Origin: Cyanobacteria bacterium SIG30
GTDB taxonomy: Bacteria; Cyanobacteriota; Vampirovibrionia; Gastranaerophilales; Gastranaerophilaceae
Length of the DNA stretch: 64,000 nucleotides
Direction: 5' to 3'
Assembly: GCA_015152475.1 (NCBI GenBank)
Contig: SUTW01000001.1
Span: 287,000-350,999 of the forward strand
The notes below the pieces were generated by a model, which was not told where the DNA came from, ran no database searches, and was given only the letters and a program-made list of their open reading frames with translations. Both the position numbers and the translations under genes were made by a program. Positions 25,396 through 34,091 of the stretch are shown piece by piece; position 1 is the first letter of the stretch, and each line of letters opens with the position of its first letter.

Positions 25396-28041
25396 ATGAA
25401 AAAAATTGAAAATGAAAAAAAAGCAAAACAAACCGAAACATTAGAAACAACAAATCCAACAAACAGTATTGAAGCATTAAACCAACTTATTCAAAGAGCC
25501 AAAAAAGCACAAGAAATTTATTCGACTTATACACAAGAACAAGTTGATAAAATTTTTAAAGCTGCGTCAACTGCTGCAAATAAAGCGCGTATTCCTTTGG
25601 CACGTATGGCAGTTGAAGAAACTGGTATGGGTATTGTTGAAGACAAAATTATCAAAAATCATTTTGCTTCGGAATACATTTACAATAAGCATAAAAATGC
25701 TAAAACTTGTGGCGTTATAAAAGAAGACAAAATTAATGGTATTAAAGTTGTGGCAGAACCATTGGGCGTTATTGCTGGTATTATTCCAACAACAAACCCA
25801 ACATCAACTGCTATTTTTAAATCTTTAATATGTTTAAAAACAAGAAACGCAATCATCTTTTCACCTCATCCACGTGCAAAAGCATCAACTATTGCGGCTG
25901 CAAAATTAGTTCTTGATGCGGCAATAGCAGCTGGTGCACCAAGTGATTTAATAGGCTGGATTGATGAACCTTCAATGGAATTATCTAACGCGCTTTTGCA
26001 CCATGACGACATCGCTTGTATTCTTGCAACTGGTGGCCCAGGTATGGTGAAAGCAGCATATTCATCAGGTAAACCTGCTTTGGGTGTTGGTCCTGGTAAT
26101 GTTCCTGCAATTATTGATGAAACTGCAGATGTTAAAATGGCGGTGTCATCAATCCTTATGTCAAAAACTTTTGACAACGGTATGATTTGTGCTTCTGAAC
26201 AATCAGTTGTTATTGTTGACGATGTTTATGAAGAAGTTAAAAAAGAATTTGAATACAGAGGGGCTTATATTTTGAATTCAAAAGAAGCAGAAGCTGTATC
26301 AAAAATAATTTTAACAGAAGCAGGAACTGTTAATCCTGCGATAGTTGGACAACCAGCATACAAAATTGCTGAACTTGCAGGTATTAAGGTTGATGAAAAT
26401 GCAAAAGTGCTTATTGGTGAAGAAGACAGTGTCGCAATAGAAAACCCATTTGCACACGAAAAATTATCACCAATTTTGGCTATGTATAAAGCAAAAGATT
26501 ATAATCACGCAGTTGATTTAGCTTACAATCTTGTTTTAATTGGCGGTGCAGGTCATTCAGCTGCTTTATATACAGACACAAGAACACAAGATAGAATAAA
26601 TTATTTTGCGACAAAAATTCCAACTTGTAGATTATTAATTAATTCACCTTCTTCACAAGGTGGTATTGGCGATTTATACAACTTCAAATTAGAACCATCA
26701 TTGACTCTTGGTTGTGGTTCTTGGGGCGGTAACGCTGTGTCAGGAAACGTTGGGGTAGAACACTTATTAAACTACAAAACAGTTGCTGAAAGGAGAGAAA
26801 ATATGTTATGGTTCAAAGTTCCACCAAAAGTTTACTTCAAACGAGGCGCTGTTGATTTAGCTCTTCGTGAATTACAAGGCAAAAAACGTGCTTTTATTGT
26901 AACAGATAGATTCTTATTTAATTCTGGTGCAGTTGATACTATTACAAACGTTTTGGACGATATTGGAATTGACCATCAAATTTTCTTTGATGTTAAACCC
27001 GATCCAACACTTTCAACTATTAATCAAGCAATGGAAATTGTTAAACCATATGAACCAGATGTTATTATCGCCTTAGGTGGTGGTTCTCCAATGGACGCTG
27101 CAAAGATTATGTGGTTAATGTATGAACAACCAGAAACTAATTTTGAAGATATTTCAATGAGATTTATGGATATCAGAAAAAGAATTTGCCAATTACCTGA
27201 ATTGGGTAAAAAAGCAACTATGGTTTGTATTCCAACAACTTCTGGTACAGGTTCTGAGGTTACACCATTTGCGATTATTACAGATGATGAAACTCACGTT
27301 AAATATGCAATTGCAGACTATGCGCTAACTCCTCATATGGCGATTGTTGACCCTAACTTTGTTGATGGTATGCCAAAAGGCTTAACAGCAGCTTCTGGTA
27401 TTGATGCATTAGTTCACGCAATTGAAGCTTATGTTTCTTGTATGGCAACAAACTTTACAAATTCAAATGCACTGGAAGCAACAAAATTAATCTTTAAATA
27501 TTTGGTTCGTTCATATAATGAAGGTGCTAACGATCCTATTGCAAGAGAAAAAATGCATTATGCTGCGACAATTGCTGGTATGGCTTTTGCCAATTCATTC
27601 CTTGGAATATGTCACTCTATGGCACATAAATTAGGTGCTATGTATAATGTTCCACATGGTGTTGCAAATGCCTTGCTTATAAGACAAATCATCCGTTTCA
27701 ACTCAACTGATTGTCCTAAAAAGCAAGCAATTTTCCCACAATATAAATTCCCTAATGCAAAAGCTAAATATGGTCAAATTGCTGATGAATTGAATTTAGG
27801 CGGTAAAGATGATGATGAAAAAGTTGAACTTTTAATCAAAGTTATAAGCCAATTAATTAAAGACATCAATTTACCTGAATCAATTAAAGAATTTGGCGTT
27901 GATGAAAAGACATTTATGGAAAATCTTGATGAACTTGTTGAATTGGCATTTGATGACCAATGTACAGGTGCAAACCCAGCTTATCCTTTAATGTCTCAAA
28001 TGAAGCAAATTTATATTGATGCTTACGAAGGAAAATACTAG
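25396..28041 (+). CDS. adhE: Bifunctional acetaldehyde-CoA/alcohol dehydrogenase
   Basis: 881 residues from the ATG at 25396; the track uses a GTG five codons earlier, which lies inside a palindrome. An aldehyde dehydrogenase domain (about 1-450; catalytic Cys in FDNGMICASEQS) reduces acetyl-CoA to acetaldehyde. An iron-dependent alcohol dehydrogenase domain (about 460-880; GGGSPMDAAK, TTSGTGSEVTPFA, GICHSMAHKLGAMYNVPHG metal ligands) reduces it to ethanol, regenerating NAD+. Full length is typical (E. coli 891). It indicates fermentative life. An isochorismatase-fold gene follows 28 nt later. Confidence 0.96.
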   Translation: MKKIENEKKAKQTETLETTNPTNSIEALNQLIQRAKKAQEIYSTYTQEQVDKIFKAASTAANKARIPLARMAVEETGMGIVEDKIIKNHFASEYIYNKHKNAKTCGVIKEDKINGIKVVAEPLGVIAGIIPTTNPTSTAIFKSLICLKTRNAIIFSPHPRAKASTIAAAKLVLDAAIAAGAPSDLIGWIDEPSMELSNALLHHDDIACILATGGPGMVKAAYSSGKPALGVGPGNVPAIIDETADVKMAVSSILMSKTFDNGMICASEQSVVIVDDVYEEVKKEFEYRGAYILNSKEAEAVSKIILTEAGTVNPAIVGQPAYKIAELAGIKVDENAKVLIGEEDSVAIENPFAHEKLSPILAMYKAKDYNHAVDLAYNLVLIGGAGHSAALYTDTRTQDRINYFATKIPTCRLLINSPSSQGGIGDLYNFKLEPSLTLGCGSWGGNAVSGNVGVEHLLNYKTVAERRENMLWFKVPPKVYFKRGAVDLALRELQGKKRAFIVTDRFLFNSGAVDTITNVLDDIGIDHQIFFDVKPDPTLSTINQAMEIVKPYEPDVIIALGGGSPMDAAKIMWLMYEQPETNFEDISMRFMDIRKRICQLPELGKKATMVCIPTTSGTGSEVTPFAIITDDETHVKYAIADYALTPHMAIVDPNFVDGMPKGLTAASGIDALVHAIEAYVSCMATNFTNSNALEATKLIFKYLVRSYNEGANDPIAREKMHYAATIAGMAFANSFLGICHSMAHKLGAMYNVPHGVANALLIRQIIRFNSTDCPKKQAIFPQYKFPNAKAKYGQIADELNLGGKDDDEKVELLIKVISQLIKDINLPESIKEFGVDEKTFMENLDELVELAFDDQCTGANPAYPLMSQMKQIYIDAYEGKY

Positions 28042-28069
28042 AACTCATAAATAAAACAGGCGAGGTTTC

Positions 28070-28609
28070 ATGCTTAATGTAGATAATGCTCTAGTTTTAA
28101 TGATAGATGTGCAAGAAAAACTAGTCTCAGCTACTAATGCTTTTGACGAAGCTATAAATGCTGAAAAAATTATTCATGGAGCAAAAATCTTAAATATTCC
28201 AGTTGTTGTAACTGAACAATATCCAAGTGGTCTTGGTCAGACTGTCGAAAATGTTGCTCAACATTTTTCCAGTAATGTCAAAATGTTTGAAAAAAGGACA
28301 TTTTCAGCAGTTGGTGAAGAGAATATATTTTCTTGCGTAGAACAATATGGAAAGAAGCAAATTATATTGTTTGGAATTGAACTTCATATTTGTGTTTTGC
28401 AAACAGCCCTTGAACTTCTAGATAAAGGTTATGAAGTTTTTGTTGTTCAGAACGCATCAAAAAGTAGAAAAATTCTTGATTTTGAAATTGGTTTAAATTT
28501 ATTAAAAACAAAAGGTGTCAAAATTCTTTCTCTTGAAATTCTTTTGTTTGATTTATTAAAAACTTCAAAACATCCTAATTTTAAAGAAGTTCAAGCTTTA
28601 ATTAAATAA
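28070..28609 (+). CDS. Isochorismatase-family hydrolase
   Basis: A 179-residue cysteine-hydrolase fold protein. The catalytic triad is visible as Asp in LMIDVQEKL, Lys in MFEKRTFSA and Cys in IELHICVLQTAL. Closest in layout to YcaC-type hydrolases of unknown substrate, not to nicotinamidase. GAGG Shine-Dalgarno; likely co-transcribed with adhE. It overlaps the convergent kinase-like gene by 8 nt. Confidence 0.85.
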   Translation: MLNVDNALVLMIDVQEKLVSATNAFDEAINAEKIIHGAKILNIPVVVTEQYPSGLGQTVENVAQHFSSNVKMFEKRTFSAVGEENIFSCVEQYGKKQIILFGIELHICVLQTALELLDKGYEVFVVQNASKSRKILDFEIGLNLLKTKGVKILSLEILLFDLLKTSKHPNFKEVQALIK

Positions 28610-29627
28610 CACCCATTTCTTTTAATTTATCCATTCTTCTTGTGTAATCAGTTTCATCAAAGAAATAATCACATAAAGGATTTTCAAGCAATTCTCTAAA
28701 ATAATAATTTTTTGTATCAAATTTTAAATTTTTATTTTGCATTGCTTTAATAAACTTATCCATCACGGTTACAAAATTTTTAATAGTTTCATCTTTATCT
28801 GCTTTATTTATTGTGCCTTTTGCACTTGCCATATAAATCATTGAATATTTATTTCCGACAATAGTACTTAAAATGTTCCCAAAGTCGTTTTTATTCGTTG
28901 TATTTATTCTATTTAAATCGATGATATTTATCCTTTGATTTTCTTCATCGTAAAGAAAATTATTTGGGTTTTCATAATCTATTGAATAGCCTGATTGTTT
29001 TATATCTATAATATCGTCAAGTAATTTTTCATAAGATGAAATAGGGAATCGAGCAATAGCTTTTAGTGATTTAGAATATTGTATTTTTCTTGAAATGTCA
29101 TGCAGACTAATTTCTCCAAATCGAAGTCTTCCAAATTCATCATAAATAACTGATGCTGGTGGAACACCGTGAGCTTTCCCTTTTTGTTTTTTTAATATTT
29201 CAATTTCTTTATGTGGCCTTGTTTGTATAATAAGAGCTATAGGCTGTCCGTAATTTCTTTTTAAATTGTAATCTTCGATATCTTTTAAATATACATTAGG
29301 TTCAGATTCATCTTCAAAAGAAAAGGGGAATTGACCTTTTCTAAATCTGATTACAAAATCATTATTGTTTGGAATTTCGTACACTATATTATGAAATCCA
29401 TTCCCAAGAATATTTTTCCTGTTGTTTAAAATGCTTGGTAATTTATGAAAAAAACAATTTTTATACGCCCATTTTTCAAATTTTTCATAGTCTGTTTCTT
29501 GGGCCTTTTTTTCAAAACTATCATTACCCGAAAAACTTATATATTTTTTTGGGGACAATTGGTTTTTAAATGATGCTTTTTGTATGTTTGTAAAACAAAT
29601 ATGTTGCAACATATTTGTTTTAAACAT
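28602..29627 (-). CDS. Protein-kinase-like fold protein (candidate effector)
   Basis: A 341-residue protein. ILGNGFHNIVYEI (about 73-85) followed by DFVIRFRKG looks like a glycine-loop/beta3 region. At 217-237, DYENPNNFLYD...NIIDLNRI fits the catalytic loop (Asp217, Asn222 at D+5) and the metal-binding Asp237 of protein-kinase-like folds, the APH/kinase pattern D-x4-N...IID. The N-terminus carries YISFSGND, a motif shared with other unknowns here. A perfect 32-bp palindrome lies across codons 2-13. The next gene upstream encodes a CX5R phosphatase-like protein. Activity and targets are inferred only. Confidence 0.55.
   Translation of the reverse strand: MFKTNMLQHICFTNIQKASFKNQLSPKKYISFSGNDSFEKKAQETDYEKFEKWAYKNCFFHKLPSILNNRKNILGNGFHNIVYEIPNNNDFVIRFRKGQFPFSFEDESEPNVYLKDIEDYNLKRNYGQPIALIIQTRPHKEIEILKKQKGKAHGVPPASVIYDEFGRLRFGEISLHDISRKIQYSKSLKAIARFPISSYEKLLDDIIDIKQSGYSIDYENPNNFLYDEENQRINIIDLNRINTTNKNDFGNILSTIVGNKYSMIYMASAKGTINKADKDETIKNFVTVMDKFIKAMQNKNLKFDTKNYYFRELLENPLCDYFFDETDYTRRMDKLKEMGVI
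29591..29622. repeat. Perfect 32-bp palindrome at the 5' end of the kinase-like gene
   Basis: TAAAACAAATATGTTG and CAACATATTTGTTTTA are exact reverse complements with no spacer. Flanking TATGTTT/AAACATA extend the arms with a 2-nt gap. It lies 32 nt after the phosphatase-like gene stop and within the first codons of the kinase-like gene. It could be a terminator, a translation-blocking hairpin or an operator. Confidence 0.9.
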
Positions 29628-29653
29628 ATGAATAAAATAAGTTGTTAGTAAAT

Positions 29654-30469
29654 TTAATCTCTATAAGCATCTTCAAGTTCTTCGTCAAGATTTTTTAATT
29701 TTTCTAGAACTTCTGGACTTAATGGTTTGCTTCTGTCTTCATTTGCTAAAATTTTGTGAAGAGTTGTCCAGGCCCAAGTTCTTGTTGTACCCCACTGGCA
29801 ACCATAATACATTGGGTATGGATATCTTTCATCTTTTCCACTTAGGATATCAAGATATTCTTGCATGTCGCACATTTTTTTAGAAGCATTTTCTTTGATG
29901 TTACCATTTTCATCTTGTGTCGCCCACATTTCTGGGTCTTTAATCATTTCTCTTAGTAAACATTCAGAATATCTTTTGGGGATTATTGAAAAAACATTTA
30001 ATGTTCCGTTTCCAATAGAACGCAAAGCAATAAAATTTAAACCTGCTTTTTCGGCTTTTTCTTTATCGAAATCATTTTCAAGAGCTAAAACACTTTTAAT
30101 ACCTGCATTTTTTGCTGTTTCAAAACCGTTTTTGACACTAGATAATGTTGCACCGCTGTATAAAAGATTTGGAATTTTTTTATATCCATATGAGTGTCCA
30201 AGACTTTTTAATAAGTCTTCATCTACTTTGACATTTTCCTTTTGAGCTTTTTCTTCTATTTCTTTTTGCACTTTTAATCTTTGGTTTGACCCTTTTCTGA
30301 TTTGGCTTAAAATTACGCCTAAATCCGTGCTTGTTAATTCATAAAGACCTAATTTTTCTTCAAGACCTTTTCTTATTTCTTCTTTTGCTTGAATATCAGG
30401 GTTTTTGCCTTCTTTTCGGCTTATGCCAGTAAAATTTGTCTGATAATTTGTACCCACCTTTTTCATCAT
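29654..30469 (-). CDS. Tyrosine/dual-specificity phosphatase-like protein
   Basis: A 271-residue protein with a PTP signature: YYGCQWGTTRTW near residue 224 gives C-x5-R (Cys224, Arg230). The N-terminal strand order also fits: LLYSGATLSSVKNGFETAKNAGIKSVLAL resembles the "YRSGQPS...LKxxGIKTVIDL" start of bacterial DSPs. The general acid Asp loop is not obvious. The N-terminus has TNFTGIS, the F-x-G motif shared with the downstream kinase-like protein. A poor Shine-Dalgarno precedes the start. Probable protein or phosphoinositide phosphatase; substrate unknown. Confidence 0.65.
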   Translation of the reverse strand: MMKKVGTNYQTNFTGISRKEGKNPDIQAKEEIRKGLEEKLGLYELTSTDLGVILSQIRKGSNQRLKVQKEIEEKAQKENVKVDEDLLKSLGHSYGYKKIPNLLYSGATLSSVKNGFETAKNAGIKSVLALENDFDKEKAEKAGLNFIALRSIGNGTLNVFSIIPKRYSECLLREMIKDPEMWATQDENGNIKENASKKMCDMQEYLDILSGKDERYPYPMYYGCQWGTTRTWAWTTLHKILANEDRSKPLSPEVLEKLKNLDEELEDAYRD

Positions 30470-30510
30470 ATTATATTTTCCGTAATTTGTGCCTTAATTG
30501 TTATAAAACA

Positions 30511-30540
30511 AAATAGGCAGATAAATTGCCTATTTCAACA
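30511..30540 (-). terminator. Terminator overlapping the end of the XRE regulator gene
   Basis: AAATAGGCAG-ATAAATT-GCCTATTT overlaps the stop codon at 30530. On the minus strand a T-rich tail (TTTTGTTTTA) follows. Confidence 0.75.
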
Positions 30541-31096
30541 AATATTTCTTTGCAGTTTTAAACATTTCTTCAATCAAATTTTTATTTTTTTCAATATCCA
30601 TTTTGCCTGTTTTTAAATATTCTAACATTCTTTCTTTCCATAGCTCGAAAGCTTCTTCTTTGTTCATTTTTAAAATTTTGGCAAAAGTTTCTATTTCAGT
30701 GTAATCAATTGGAATTGGGTTTACTCCTCTTAGCATATCAACTAAATATAATCTTTTTTTTCGTTCAAAATTTTTAAGAAAATCAACTGTCGATAATTTT
30801 TCTTTTTTCATTTTTTCTTTTATTGTATTTAATATTTTGTTAAATGGAGTCGGTTCTTCCTGTATTAAATATTCATCAAACTCTTCTGGTAAAATATCCA
30901 TAACGACAGCAATTCTTTCAAGTGTTGTGCCACGACTTGAAAAAGGAATTGTTTCATCTATCAAATTATAAACATAAGAAAGAGTTACACCTACCATTTG
31001 TGCAAAATCTTTTTTGTGTAATTCATTATTTTTCAAGAATTCTGCAACTTTTTTTGAGCTTTCTTTTTTTATATTGTTTTTATTTTGAATTGACAT
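30530..31096 (-). CDS. XRE-type helix-turn-helix transcriptional regulator
   Basis: A 188-residue protein. Residues about 15-75 form an HTH_3-like domain (VAEFLKNNELHKKDFAQMVGVTLSYVYNLI). A second, divergent HTH-like unit is seen at about 85-150 (IKEKMKKEKLSTVDFLKNF...IDYTEIETFAKILKM). The C-terminus is a charged helix. GTGAGG Shine-Dalgarno. It may regulate the phosphatase/kinase-like pair immediately downstream on the same strand (60 nt away, separated by a terminator); this is inferred from position. Confidence 0.7.
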   Translation of the reverse strand: MSIQNKNNIKKESSKKVAEFLKNNELHKKDFAQMVGVTLSYVYNLIDETIPFSSRGTTLERIAVVMDILPEEFDEYLIQEEPTPFNKILNTIKEKMKKEKLSTVDFLKNFERKKRLYLVDMLRGVNPIPIDYTEIETFAKILKMNKEEAFELWKERMLEYLKTGKMDIEKNKNLIEEMFKTAKKYLLK

Positions 31097-31226
31097 TATT
31101 TGGCCTCACTTTTATGATAATATTATAGATAACCTTTATAATGTTTTTTTAAATTGCTCTTTGTGATATTTAAAATGGACATTTTAAAAATATTTAAAAT
31201 TAAAATTTAAAGAAAATAAGGTCAAA

Positions 31227-31775
31227 ATGAAGGCAATAATTGGACTTGGTAATCCTGAAATTAAATATAAAAATACTCGCCACAATGTTGGTTTTATGGT
31301 GTTAGATAAAATTTTGGAAAAAAGAAAACTTAATTTATCTGACAAATTTGATTCTTTTTTTGCAAAAGATGGCGATATTTTGCTCTTGCTTCCAAAAACT
31401 TATATGAATTTGTCAGGTATCGCAGTTAGTAAACTAATAAATTTTTATAAATTGAATCCTGCTGACATTTTGGTAATTTATGATGATGTTTCATTACCTC
31501 TTGGCGCTTTAAGGTTTAGAGAAAAAGGTTCAGATGGTGGACATAACGGCATTAAATCAATTATTAAAGAAATAGGTTCAAGTGATTTTCCAAGATTAAA
31601 AGTTGGAATCGGACCTCAACCTGAGAAAATGCCACTTGAACACTTTGTTCTTCAAAATTTTTCAGATGTGGATAAATTGGATAAAGTTTTAAATCTTGCA
31701 AGTTTGGCAGTTGATGATTTTTTAAATTTAGATTTTATACATCTTCAAAGCAAATATAACAAAGTTCACTTTTAG
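31227..31775 (+). CDS. pth: Peptidyl-tRNA hydrolase
   Basis: A 182-residue Pth that releases tRNA from stalled peptidyl-tRNA. Motifs: GLGNPEIKYKNTRHNVGFMV (catalytic His in RHNVG), LPKTYMNLSG, DDVSLPLGALRFREKGSDGGHNGIKSI and FPRLKVGIG. Full length. AAGG Shine-Dalgarno 7 nt before the ATG. Confidence 0.96.
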   Translation: MKAIIGLGNPEIKYKNTRHNVGFMVLDKILEKRKLNLSDKFDSFFAKDGDILLLLPKTYMNLSGIAVSKLINFYKLNPADILVIYDDVSLPLGALRFREKGSDGGHNGIKSIIKEIGSSDFPRLKVGIGPQPEKMPLEHFVLQNFSDVDKLDKVLNLASLAVDDFLNLDFIHLQSKYNKVHF

Positions 31776-31801
31776 TGAAAAATGAGTATAATTTTAATAG
31801 G

Positions 31802-32485
31802 ATGAAACTTATTTTAAAATCAATAGCTTTTATAATTATTTTTTCTTTATCTTTTACTCCTGCATATAGTTTTGGTAAAAAAGAAAAAGAGGGTAATGGT
31901 TATGTTGGAAAATTACCAAATATTGAAAAGACTTTTGGTCATAAAAAATATAAAATTCAGTCTAATCCAGAAACAAATCTTATCCAGGCACCTATTGAAA
32001 AGAACAATTTAATTGAAGGTCCAATGGAGGATGCCGTTTTTGTTGATGTAATTATTAAAAAACAAAAACCTTCAAAATATGTTGATGACATTATGAAAAT
32101 CATTCCGGTTGCAGAAAAGCTTAGAACAATCACAAAAGAAAATGGTTCAAATATACAAAAATATAATTCCGGAGTTAATAATTTTGACTTGTATGTTACA
32201 AAGCTTCAAAAAGATTACCAAGATAAACCAGAAAGTATCTCAGAAAGCTATATTTTATTGCAGGATGTTAATTATAGAGCAAAAGTTTTGGGTAATTTAA
32301 AATATGAAGCTAATTTTTATTCAAAATATAAACCTGTTTTAGAAGAAGAATACACGCCTCAATATTTACAAGAACATGATGAAATTCTTGTTAAAGAATT
32401 AGATAAATTAATCTTTATTCTTCAACAAGAATCTGAAAATGCCCAATATGGCAAGATTAATAAAGATATTCCTTTAATTCCTTAA
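31802..32485 (+). CDS. Exported hypothetical protein, 227 aa
   Basis: The track begins at 31775, overlapping the pth stop. MKLILKSIAFIIIFSLSFTPAYS at 31802 is a clear signal peptide, and TATAAT at 31787-31792 ends 9 nt before it, so 31802 is preferred. The mature part is basic then helical (KYVDDIMKIIPVAEKLRTI, SISESYILLQDVNYRAKVLG), with no recognised family. The 3' end overlaps the convergent sigma gene by 29 nt. Confidence 0.65.
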   Translation: MKLILKSIAFIIIFSLSFTPAYSFGKKEKEGNGYVGKLPNIEKTFGHKKYKIQSNPETNLIQAPIEKNNLIEGPMEDAVFVDVIIKKQKPSKYVDDIMKIIPVAEKLRTITKENGSNIQKYNSGVNNFDLYVTKLQKDYQDKPESISESYILLQDVNYRAKVLGNLKYEANFYSKYKPVLEEEYTPQYLQEHDEILVKELDKLIFILQQESENAQYGKINKDIPLIP

Positions 32486-33365
32486 TTTCTTTTGTTCTTT
32501 TTAATTTTTTAATGGTTTCATATTGCAATTGTCTAATTCTTTCTTTTGAAAAATTTAAATCTATCCCGATTTCTTCCAGGGTTTTTATTTTTGATTCATT
32601 TAATCCAAATCTTTTTTCTAAAATATATTGCTCTCTTTGAGGCAACTTTTTTATTACATCTTCAATATTAGTTTTTAAAAATTTTTCACCAATTTTGTTT
32701 TCTGGACATATTTTTTCATTATCTGCAATATAATCTTCTATGCATAAATCTTCGGCAATTGGTGTGTGAATGCTGATTGGCTCTTTTATCATTGCATGTT
32801 TTATTGTTTTTATTTTCTTTTCGCTCAAATTCAAAAAATCGGCAAGTTCTATGTCACTTGCTTCACGTCCTAATTTTATTCCTAATTCAAGCATAGCTTT
32901 TTTTAAAGTTCTGATTTTATCGCACATATGCACTGGTATTCTTATGGCTCTTGAATTGTTGGCGACAGCTCTTATGATTGTTTGTTTTATCCACCAAGTT
33001 GCATAAGTTGAAAATCTGAAACCTTTTTTGTAGTCAAATTTTTGAACAGCTTTCATTAAGCCTAAAGAGCCTTCTTGAATTAAATCTATGAAAGGCACTC
33101 CTTGATTGACATATTTTCTTGCAATATTAACAACTAATCTTAAATTTGCTTGTGCAAGCTTCTTTTTTGCAATTTCTGATTGCTTTTTATCTCCCTCAAT
33201 TATTTCTTTACCAATTTTTAATTCTGTTTCTTTGTCTAATAACTTTATTTTTCCTATTTCTTTTAAATATATTTGTAGTGTTTCTTTGTTGTCTGCGATG
33301 ATATCAAAAGTTTGTATTTCGTCCTTATTTTGAATGTATTTATCAAAATCTAAAACATTGTACAT
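32457..33365 (-). CDS. RNA polymerase sigma-70 factor, group 2
   Basis: A 302-residue sigma factor with regions 1.2 (ETLQIYLKEIGKIKLL), 2 ([47 protein letters not shown]), 3 and 4 (TLEEIGIDLNFSKERIRQLQ). It lacks an extended region 1.1. The region 2.4 and 4.2 helices are diverged compared with the factor at 16398 (LQYET for IENRA), so this is likely the alternative, group 2 member common in the cyanobacterial lineage. GAGG Shine-Dalgarno. Confidence 0.88.
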   Translation of the reverse strand: MYNVLDFDKYIQNKDEIQTFDIIADNKETLQIYLKEIGKIKLLDKETELKIGKEIIEGDKKQSEIAKKKLAQANLRLVVNIARKYVNQGVPFIDLIQEGSLGLMKAVQKFDYKKGFRFSTYATWWIKQTIIRAVANNSRAIRIPVHMCDKIRTLKKAMLELGIKLGREASDIELADFLNLSEKKIKTIKHAMIKEPISIHTPIAEDLCIEDYIADNEKICPENKIGEKFLKTNIEDVIKKLPQREQYILEKRFGLNESKIKTLEEIGIDLNFSKERIRQLQYETIKKLKRTKEIKELKEYLY

Positions 33366-33435
33366 AAAAAATAAACCTCATCTTCCACTATTTATCCAAT
33401 ATTTAAGATGACGTGTATTTTGCTTTAATGTTCCA

Positions 33436-33470
33436 AAAAAAAAACCCCTAAAAGTTAAACTTTAGGGGCT
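33436..33470 (-). terminator. Terminator of the 127-aa gene
   Basis: AGCCCCTAAAGTT-TAA-CTTTTAGGGG followed by ten T on the minus strand, about 50 nt after the stop at 33521. One A is bulged. Confidence 0.85.
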
Positions 33471-33520
33471 TGTATAATTTTTTATACAGACAAGGAGTGA
33501 ATATGAATGATTGGTTGTTG

Positions 33521-33904
33521 TTAAAGCATCATTTTTGCTGCCAATTCGAGCTTGTAAGCATCGGAAAGGCTATCAAGTTCAGGTATTGCTTTGAATTCTG
33601 CGTTGATGGCATTCAAATTCTTTTGAACACCAGCTTCAAAGATACCCATTGAGGTTTCGATGTCTTTGATTCGTTCGGGGGTTAAATAATCTGCAGGGTT
33701 AATTGAATTAAGCCCTAACATAAGCTTGTTTTGTGAACCAGACATAGCTAATGCATCTAAAATGCTGTCTGGATCTTTGTGCGCTGTTTGTGCTTTGCTT
33801 TCCAAAGTTTCTTTTTTTGCTTCTTTTTCTTCAACATCTTTTTGAGGCAGTTTCGTGTTATTCAACACGGAAAAAGAAATTTTTGATACATCATTCATAG
33901 ACAT
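33521..33904 (-). CDS. Hypothetical protein, 127 aa
   Basis: The family is not recognised. MSMNDVSKISFSVLNN opens with an S-F-S motif like other unknowns here. A Lys/Glu-rich linker (KDVEEKEAKKETLE) leads to a helical C-terminus (LTPERIKDIETSMGIFEAG...DAYKLELAAKMML). No signal peptide or membrane segment. An AAGGAG Shine-Dalgarno 8 nt before the ATG and a strong terminator show it is a real, monocistronic gene. Confidence 0.65.
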   Translation of the reverse strand: MSMNDVSKISFSVLNNTKLPQKDVEEKEAKKETLESKAQTAHKDPDSILDALAMSGSQNKLMLGLNSINPADYLTPERIKDIETSMGIFEAGVQKNLNAINAEFKAIPELDSLSDAYKLELAAKMML

Positions 33905-34079
33905 TTTTATGCTCCTTGTTTTCTTATATTTTTCTTATCGTCATTTTTTTAATGAACTTTATATTAAAGACAATATTTTGTTACATAACTTTACAATATT
34001 AGTTTAAAAATAATGTTGTGCTTATTAAAAATAAATTTAAAATTCATCCAGATACTAGTTTTTAAGTCTTATTTCATGA

Positions 34080-34085
34080 TAAAAT
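34080..34085 (+). promoter_or_regulatory. Extended -10 of prfB, candidate leaderless start
   Basis: CATG-A-TAAAAT ends 6 nt before the prfB ATG at 34092. No Shine-Dalgarno is present. Confidence 0.5.
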
Positions 34086-34091
34086 TATTTT

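Noticed and set aside
33470-33652. 60-aa plus-strand ORF
   Set aside because: It begins in the terminator of the minus-strand 127-aa gene and runs antisense to it; no family or conservation signal.
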